This document shows positions 58,551 to 64,000 of a DNA stretch of 64,000 bases, in pieces (position 1 is the first letter of the stretch; the number at the start of each line of letters is the position of its first letter). The notes under the pieces are model-generated. The model was not told the origin of the DNA, made no database searches, and saw only the letters and a list, made by a program, of their open reading frames with translations. The stretch is from Pseudactinotalea terrae (GTDB taxonomy: Bacteria; Actinomycetota; Actinomycetes; Actinomycetales; Beutenbergiaceae): the NCBI RefSeq assembly GCF_009733845.1, contig NZ_WNXZ01000004.1, positions 1-64,000 on the forward strand, written 5' to 3'. A program made the position numbers and the translations under genes.

Positions 58551-61500
58551 ATGAGTCGCGTGTCCACCACGTTGACGGCGCTGGTCGCCGCCTTCGTCCT
58601 CGTCCTGAGCGGATTGACGGCGGTGGCGGTGCCGGCCGCTGCCGCGCCTGGCCCGACCGTCTACGTCTCTGCGGAGACCGGTGACGACGTAGCAGCCGGC
58701 ACCGATCCGGCGCAACCGGTGCAGACCCTCGAGGCGGCACTGGCCCTCGTGGCTCCGACCGGCGGACAGGTCGTTCTCATGGACGACTACCCGCTCGAGG
58801 CCACCATCGTCGAGCCGGCACACACCGAGCCGATCCTTGTGACCAGCGACGACGGCGAGACCGACTACCCGGGGCGGCTCGTCTTCGGCGACACCCCGTT
58901 CATCGAGTACAACCTCGCCGGCCCCACGACGTTTGCCGAGCTCGGCGTCGTTCATTCGCAGTGGGCGGTCTTCGCCGCGAACTGGAACCCGATCACGTTC
59001 GGTGACGGCATGGTGATGGAGAGCGTCCCCACGCCGGGCAAGCGGCAGGTCTTCGTGGTCGGTGGGTACCACGGGCCCTCGGAGACGGACACGACTCTCG
59101 ACGCCGACTCCCACATCACGATCAACTCCGGCACGTACTACAAGGTGGCGGGCTTCAGCCGAGGCAAGGGCGCCGGGACGCAGACCTACACCGGAACCTC
59201 GCACATCACCTTCAACGGCGGCATCGTCCAGGAGATCTTCGGAGCCTCGCTCGAGAACCACTACTCGGGGAGCACGGAGATCACGATGACCGGTGGCCGG
59301 GTCGGAGCCCTGCACACCGCCGGTGACGTGACCCGCTACATCGTCGGCAGCGCGGACGTCGAGCTGACCGGCGGACACATCAACACCATCGACATCAACA
59401 ACGTCGTCGAGGATGTCAACCTCACGCTCGATGGTGTGGAGTGGGGTGCCATTCAGGCCCAGAACGCCTGGGGTGGCGAGGGGCGGCACCAGCAGATCCT
59501 CGACTTCGCCCCGGTTCGCACCGTGACCTTCGCGGGCCAGTACTACTCGGCGGAGCAGGTAGCGGCGCTCAGAGAGATCTTCGACGTCCTGAACAACACC
59601 GCCGATGTCCACGTCAGTGCCGGCGGCAGCGGCAGCGAGTGCACGGCGGAGAACCCGTGCGGCAGCCTCGAGACCGCGATCGGTCTGCTTGCCGCTGACG
59701 GCGGCGCGATCACGATCAGCGGTGACGTCACCTGGGACGTGGCGGCAGCCACCCTCGCCGCCGGAGCTGGGCGGATCACGTTCGTCGGCGACGGCTCGGC
59801 GTCGATCGCGTTCCCCGCGGACGCTGAGATCGCGTTGGCCCGCGATGTCACCTTCGAGTCGGTCGAGCTGGTCAACGCCGGTGCGCTGCAGCTGTTGGTC
59901 GACGGCGTCGATCTGACGATCGGCGAGGGCGTCGTGGTGGATGACGGCAGCCAGGTCGGCGTCGCAGGCGTCAGTGACGGCGCCTCGATCACCATCGAGT
60001 CCGGCGAGTTCGCCCGGGTCACGGGCATCACCGGCCTGATTGGTGACTCGGACGGCACCACCGACGTCACGATCGCCGGTGGTGAGGTCGACGAGGTATG
60101 GGCGGGAACCGATACGGCCCATGACGTCGCAGGCGTGACCGTGACCATCGCCGGCGGTGAGGTCAACATTCTGCATTCCTCCGCGGGCCGGGTCACCGGG
60201 TCGTTGATCGTCCGGTTCCTCGACGGCGCCGTGAAGGACGCGCAGCTTGCCCGTGCCGACGGCGATGTCAGGGTGCGGCTCGATGACACCGAGATCGACG
60301 CGATCTCGCTCTCGGACTGGTCGGCGGCCGAGGGCGCGACTCGTGCGCTGGTACGGCTGCCGGGTGCCGATGAGGACGTGATCGGCAAGATCGCGAGCGC
60401 GTTCACCGAGATCACCGACGACGAGGTCGTCTACCTGGCCGCCAGCGGCGATGGTGACGGCAGCAGCCCGACCCACGCCGCCGGCGACCTCAGCGCAGCG
60501 ATCGCCGCGCTGTCGGGCGACGGCCGCGTGGTGCTCACGGATCAGTACACCGTCGATGGCTACGACCTGGGCGAGTACGGCTCACGCGTGGTCCTCACCA
60601 CCGACGACGGCGACATCGACTTCGCTGCCGATGGTGCGGCCCTGCAGATCGAGGGACCGATGCGACTCGGTGGTCCGACGACCTTCGAGAACCTGCTGCT
60701 GCAGTCACCGACGACCAACGGTGCCATCTACGGCATGGGACACCCCCTGACGATCGGGAGCAACGTCGAGACGGAGTTCACTCGCCGGGGCGAGACCTAC
60801 CTGACGATCGTCGGCGGGACCGATGGGACCACGCCGACACCGGCCGCCTCGGTGACCGTCGAGGGTGGGACATGGGCCAGCCTTCGTGGTGGGTCCGACA
60901 ACACCGAGGCCGTGACGACCGGCGCCGACGTGACCGTGCAGATCGACGGCGGCACGTTCTTCGGGCCTGTCGTCCTCGCCCACCGGGGCGAGGGCTCAGG
61001 CTCGGTGTCCGCCACGTTCGACGGCGGCACGTTCATGCAGGGTGTCTACGCCGTCTACGAGGAGGACGGGAGCGACTACGCAGCCGACTACAGCGTGGAC
61101 CTCACGGTGAACGGCGGCCAGTTCTGGTCGAGCATCGCGCCGGCGAGGTCACGCACGACCGAGCTGGACGGCAGCTACGACGTGACGGTCACCGGTGGTG
61201 ACTTCGGGCACCTCACCGATCTGGTCGGCACCGAGGCATTCGGTGGAAGCATGACGAGCGAGCTGCACGTCGATCCCGCAGTCGCTGCGGCGACGCCGAC
61301 CGGTGAGCTGACGTTCACCAACCCGCTGGTGCGGGCGGCGGACCCGTACATCTTCACCCATGACGGGCAGTACTACTTCCTGGCGACCTCCGGCACCACC
61401 ATGGCGCTGCACAAGGTGGCCAACCCCTCGGACCTGTCCGAGTCGGTCGGCACGGTGATCTTCGCACCCGAGGACATGAAGAACCTGTGGTCCCCGGAGA

Positions 61501-62942
61501 TCCACCACCTGACAGCCGAGGACGTCGGCGAGGAGAACGCCGGGTGGTACCTCTACCTGTCGGCGACCGACCCCAACGACCCGGCTGCCGAAGGTCAGCG
61601 ACAGTACGTGCTGAAGGCGCTCGACGGCGACGACCTGCTGGGCCGCTGGGGCAACCCGGTCACCGGAGAGGTCAACGTCCCGCAGCGCATCACCAGCGAG
61701 AACGACCCCGACTTCAACACCGACGAGTTCGTGGCGGGCATCTCGTTCATGCGGGTGGCAGGCGAGACCTTCATCACCTACGTGCTCGAGGAGGGGCGCG
61801 GCACCTCCGAGTTCCACCAGACGATCAACATGACCCGGATCGCCAACCCGTGGACGTTCACGGGCGAGTCGAGCATCATCACCCAGTCCGAGTACGACTG
61901 GGAGGAGCACGGATACGCCCAGTCGACCAGCGACCCGAACATGTGGTGGCCCAAGGTCGTGGAGGGTGGCACCGCCGTCTACGGAGACGACGGCGAGGTC
62001 TTCCTCTCCTACTCCGCGAGCGGATACTGGACCATCTACTACGCGATCGGGTATCTGACATACACCGGTGGCGATCCGATGGACCGCACGAACTGGGTCA
62101 AGAACCCCGAGCCGATCATGAGCCTGAACGACGAGGTCACCGGTACCGGTACCGGCCCCAACTTCACCGATCATGAAGGCACGGACTGGTTCGTGTTCCA
62201 AGCTCGGCCAGGGCAGAACACCCAGACAGCCCGGCACGCCTTCATCGAGCCCTACACGGCTGACGCCGATGGCTTGAGCATCGGTGATGGGTCGGGGCAC
62301 CCGGCGCCGCTGGCGACCGAGTACACCATGAGCGTGAACCCGATCCCACTCAGCGAGAAGATCAGCGGCTTCACGCCTGCGGACACGACGCGTCCGGAGG
62401 TGGAGCTGATCTCACCGTCGACGGCCGGCCCGATGTCCGAGATCACGATCGAGGTGCAGGCCAGTGACGACGGCGGGCTGCAGCGCATCGTTGCCAACAT
62501 CTACGGTCCGGACGGGCTGGTGCAGAGCACGCAGACCCCCTTCACCGGGCAGACCGGTGGCGCTCACACGGCAACGGTGACACTTCCGGACGGGCAGTAC
62601 ACCATCAAGTACAACGCCCACGACCTGGCAGGCAACGTCTCGCGCACCTCGACGCTCGCCGTCGTCGTCGATACCACGGCGCCGACGGTGACGGTGAAGG
62701 ACGGGCCTGGGTTCACCATCGCCTCTGGCGCCGCCTACGAGAAGGTGAGCTACAAGCTTCACGACGCGGGGAAGATCGCCAGGGCGGAGCTGAACGGGCA
62801 CGTCGTCGACCTGGTCGACAACGCGTGGTCCGATCTCAACTTCATCCGCCCGGGTGTGTTCGGTGCGGTCCAGGGTGAGAACACGCTCGTGGTGTACGAC
62901 GTCGCCGGCAACACGCAGACGATCACGTTCACGCTGGTCTGA
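58551..62942 (+). CDS. Secreted GH43 glycosidase with three beta-helix-like modules
   Basis: A 1463-aa secreted protein. A signal peptide covers about residues 1-32. Residues 37-915 hold three related modules that open VYVSAETGDD (37), VHVSAGGSGS (353) and VYLAASGDGD (627), each followed by an ETAI/EAAL-like helix and many GG-turn strands typical of a right-handed beta-helix. The GH43 catalytic domain spans about 920-1290, with base Asp931 in AADPYIF, WSPEIHHL (980-987) and GTGTGPNF. Ig-like domains follow (1300-1463). GGGAG precedes the ATG. The glycan target is probably arabinan or xylan, by family only. Confidence 0.85.
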   Translation: MSRVSTTLTALVAAFVLVLSGLTAVAVPAAAAPGPTVYVSAETGDDVAAGTDPAQPVQTLEAALALVAPTGGQVVLMDDYPLEATIVEPAHTEPILVTSDDGETDYPGRLVFGDTPFIEYNLAGPTTFAELGVVHSQWAVFAANWNPITFGDGMVMESVPTPGKRQVFVVGGYHGPSETDTTLDADSHITINSGTYYKVAGFSRGKGAGTQTYTGTSHITFNGGIVQEIFGASLENHYSGSTEITMTGGRVGALHTAGDVTRYIVGSADVELTGGHINTIDINNVVEDVNLTLDGVEWGAIQAQNAWGGEGRHQQILDFAPVRTVTFAGQYYSAEQVAALREIFDVLNNTADVHVSAGGSGSECTAENPCGSLETAIGLLAADGGAITISGDVTWDVAAATLAAGAGRITFVGDGSASIAFPADAEIALARDVTFESVELVNAGALQLLVDGVDLTIGEGVVVDDGSQVGVAGVSDGASITIESGEFARVTGITGLIGDSDGTTDVTIAGGEVDEVWAGTDTAHDVAGVTVTIAGGEVNILHSSAGRVTGSLIVRFLDGAVKDAQLARADGDVRVRLDDTEIDAISLSDWSAAEGATRALVRLPGADEDVIGKIASAFTEITDDEVVYLAASGDGDGSSPTHAAGDLSAAIAALSGDGRVVLTDQYTVDGYDLGEYGSRVVLTTDDGDIDFAADGAALQIEGPMRLGGPTTFENLLLQSPTTNGAIYGMGHPLTIGSNVETEFTRRGETYLTIVGGTDGTTPTPAASVTVEGGTWASLRGGSDNTEAVTTGADVTVQIDGGTFFGPVVLAHRGEGSGSVSATFDGGTFMQGVYAVYEEDGSDYAADYSVDLTVNGGQFWSSIAPARSRTTELDGSYDVTVTGGDFGHLTDLVGTEAFGGSMTSELHVDPAVAAATPTGELTFTNPLVRAADPYIFTHDGQYYFLATSGTTMALHKVANPSDLSESVGTVIFAPEDMKNLWSPEIHHLTAEDVGEENAGWYLYLSATDPNDPAAEGQRQYVLKALDGDDLLGRWGNPVTGEVNVPQRITSENDPDFNTDEFVAGISFMRVAGETFITYVLEEGRGTSEFHQTINMTRIANPWTFTGESSIITQSEYDWEEHGYAQSTSDPNMWWPKVVEGGTAVYGDDGEVFLSYSASGYWTIYYAIGYLTYTGGDPMDRTNWVKNPEPIMSLNDEVTGTGTGPNFTDHEGTDWFVFQARPGQNTQTARHAFIEPYTADADGLSIGDGSGHPAPLATEYTMSVNPIPLSEKISGFTPADTTRPEVELISPSTAGPMSEITIEVQASDDGGLQRIVANIYGPDGLVQSTQTPFTGQTGGAHTATVTLPDGQYTIKYNAHDLAGNVSRTSTLAVVVDTTAPTVTVKDGPGFTIASGAAYEKVSYKLHDAGKIARAELNGHVVDLVDNAWSDLNFIRPGVFGAVQGENTLVVYDVAGNTQTITFTLV

Positions 62943-62949
62943 TTCCACC

Positions 62950-62992
62950 ACTGCGGCCTGTGAGTGGCACGATGCCGCTCGCAGGCCGCAGT
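62950..62992 (+). terminator. Strong hairpin terminator after the GH43 gene
   Basis: Arms 62950-62969 and 62973-62992 form a 20-bp stem with two G-U pairs and a CGA loop. It starts 8 bp after the stop codon. It would isolate the GH43 gene from the next operon. Confidence 0.8.
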
Positions 62993-63039
62993 CATGCTCA
63001 CAATGAGGTAACAGAAGCAAATGTAAGCACCTCCAGACA

Positions 63040-63068
63040 TTGACACAATATGAAGGCGTGGATAGTCT
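63040..63068 (+). promoter_or_regulatory. Promoter of the second sugar importer operon
   Basis: TTGACA (63040-63045) matches the -35 consensus fully, and TAGTCT (63063-63068) lies 17 bp downstream. Transcription should begin near 63075, about 60 nt before the GTG at 63136. The surrounding AT-rich sequence (63000-63060) may hold an operator. Confidence 0.75.
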
Positions 63069-63135
63069 GCGGAGAGCAGCACAGACAGACGCTCCCGAGT
63101 GACGGGGTGGGCTGCCCAGACAAGGAGGTTTGACG

Positions 63136-64000
63136 GTGGTCATCAGGAATCGACAGCTGAGTCGACGAGGGCTTCTCGGAGGCGCATTCGGTCTCGCAGG
63201 AGCAGGCCTGCTCACGGCATGTGGCGACGGCGGCGGTGGTGGCAACGGCACCTCAGGCGGGAACGAGAGCGAGCCGCCTGAGGACCAGGGCTCGCCCGAG
63301 GAAGGCAAGCTCGTCGTCTGGGGCGGTGTCGCGCCCGAGGACGGTCCGCAGGCGCTTGTCGACGCCTTCACCGCGAAGTACCCCAAGATCGAGGTGGAGT
63401 ACGTCCGCTACGTCAACAACGACGAGGGCAACCTCAAGCTGGACACGGCGCTGCAGGGCGGCGTGCCGATCGACATCTTCTTCTCCTACTCGACGCCCCA
63501 CATCGTGCGGCGCTCGGGGGCCGGGCTTGCGCTGGACCTGACCGAGCTCGCGGGTCAGGACGACCTCACGAAGGAACTGGTCCAGGGCGAGCCGGTCAGT
63601 ACCAAGGTCGACGGCAAGCTCTTCTCGATCCCGACGACCTACTTCCCGAACTTCGCCGTCATCAACGAGGACGCGATCAACAAGGCCGGCATCGAGATCC
63701 CCTACGACTGGACCATCGAGGACTACCACCAGGTCGCGCTCGCGCTCAAGGGCGAGGGCTTCCACGTCGGCGCCTACAACGTGCCGCGGCACGCGGCCAC
63801 TGGTCTCGGTGGCGACTACCTGTACAAGGAGGGCGGCCTGGAGTCCAACTTCGACCACCCGCTCTTCCGGAAGCGACTCGAGGACACGCTGGCCTGGGAG
63901 GACGACGGCTCGATCCTGACCCAGGAGCAGATGACTGCCGAGGGGATGAGTGGCTACATGCAGAACCACTTCCTCGGCGGCACCTATGGCATGCAGCTCG
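63136..64000 (+). CDS. Extracellular sugar-binding lipoprotein (family 1), 3' end missing
   Basis: The frame runs open from a GTG at 63136 to the right edge, giving 288 codons. AAGGAGG lies 7 nt before the start. The N-terminus has a twin-arginine motif (SRRGLLGG) and lipobox LTAC, then a Gly/Glu-rich linker. The mature part (LVVWGGVAPEDGPQALVDAF, DIFFSYSTPHIV, SIPTTYFPNFAVINEDA) is a typical family-1 sugar-binding protein. Permease genes are expected downstream. It probably imports products released by the GH43 enzyme, which is inference. Confidence 0.9.
   Translation, partial: MVIRNRQLSRRGLLGGAFGLAGAGLLTACGDGGGGGNGTSGGNESEPPEDQGSPEEGKLVVWGGVAPEDGPQALVDAFTAKYPKIEVEYVRYVNNDEGNLKLDTALQGGVPIDIFFSYSTPHIVRRSGAGLALDLTELAGQDDLTKELVQGEPVSTKVDGKLFSIPTTYFPNFAVINEDAINKAGIEIPYDWTIEDYHQVALALKGEGFHVGAYNVPRHAATGLGGDYLYKEGGLESNFDHPLFRKRLEDTLAWEDDGSILTQEQMTAEGMSGYMQNHFLGGTYGMQL

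Noticed and set aside
58461-60476. A 671-codon minus-strand frame opposite the GH43 gene
   Set aside because: Composition is typical of an antisense shadow (Asp/Arg/Val-rich), and the plus-strand gene has clear domains, a promoter and a ribosome-binding site.

Overview
The window is high-GC DNA with GTG and TTG starts, Tat-type lipoprotein signals, a mycothiol-type DinB/MDMPI protein and a DUF222-HNH protein. This points to a free-living actinobacterium of the order Micrococcales, plausibly near Ruania or Beutenbergia. The genus is an inference. About 48 protein genes cover almost all of the sequence. I found no rRNA, tRNA, CRISPR array or insertion sequence. Many single genes appear to be transcribed without a leader: a TANNNT-like -10 box lies 6-7 nt before the start codon.

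Layout: (1) 1-4631, the end of a carbohydrate ABC importer operon (permease, lipoprotein) joined to a sulfatase and a Gfo/Idh/MocA dehydrogenase. (2) 4638-11021, a heterodimeric ABC exporter, a TetR regulator and a divergent 14-helix-type MFS exporter around a clear palindromic operator. (3) 11195-17438, a class B penicillin-binding lipoprotein, a photolyase, another Gfo/Idh/MocA enzyme, a lipoprotein and an APH-fold kinase. (4) 17472-23556, a DeoR/DUF1537-kinase/PdxA2 operon for four-carbon acid sugars, divergent from an aldo-keto reductase and an MGH1-like glycosidase across an 11-bp inverted-repeat operator. (5) 25153-32443, three Gfo/Idh/MocA dehydrogenases, two TIM-barrel sugar isomerase-like proteins, a ROK protein and a ThuA protein, which together suggest keto-sugar or glycoside degradation.

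(6) 32549-37375, an ArsR/SRPBCC pair, a DUF222-HNH protein, a YciI-like protein and an MFS exporter. (7) 37418-45527, a full Opp/Dpp-type importer with two isochorismatase-fold hydrolases and a GntR/UTRA regulator. (8) 45575-52614, a DinB/MDMPI protein, a PHP phosphoesterase, a DUF6461-like lipoprotein, a Pif1-type helicase with a BRCT end, and a GH3 glycosidase. (9) 52662-58234, four close-packed genes (acyl-CoA reductase fused to a HAD domain, SDR, PlsC-type acyltransferase, alkyl-DHAP-synthase-like flavoprotein). They match the steps of eukaryote-type alkyl ether lipid synthesis and are the most striking feature here. (10) 58551-64000, a 1463-residue secreted GH43 protein with three beta-helix-like modules, followed by the start of another sugar-binding lipoprotein with its own strong promoter.

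Overall the window describes a polysaccharide-degrading soil or host-associated actinobacterium. Each catabolic block has its own transporter and regulator. The putative ether lipid operon stands apart from them.
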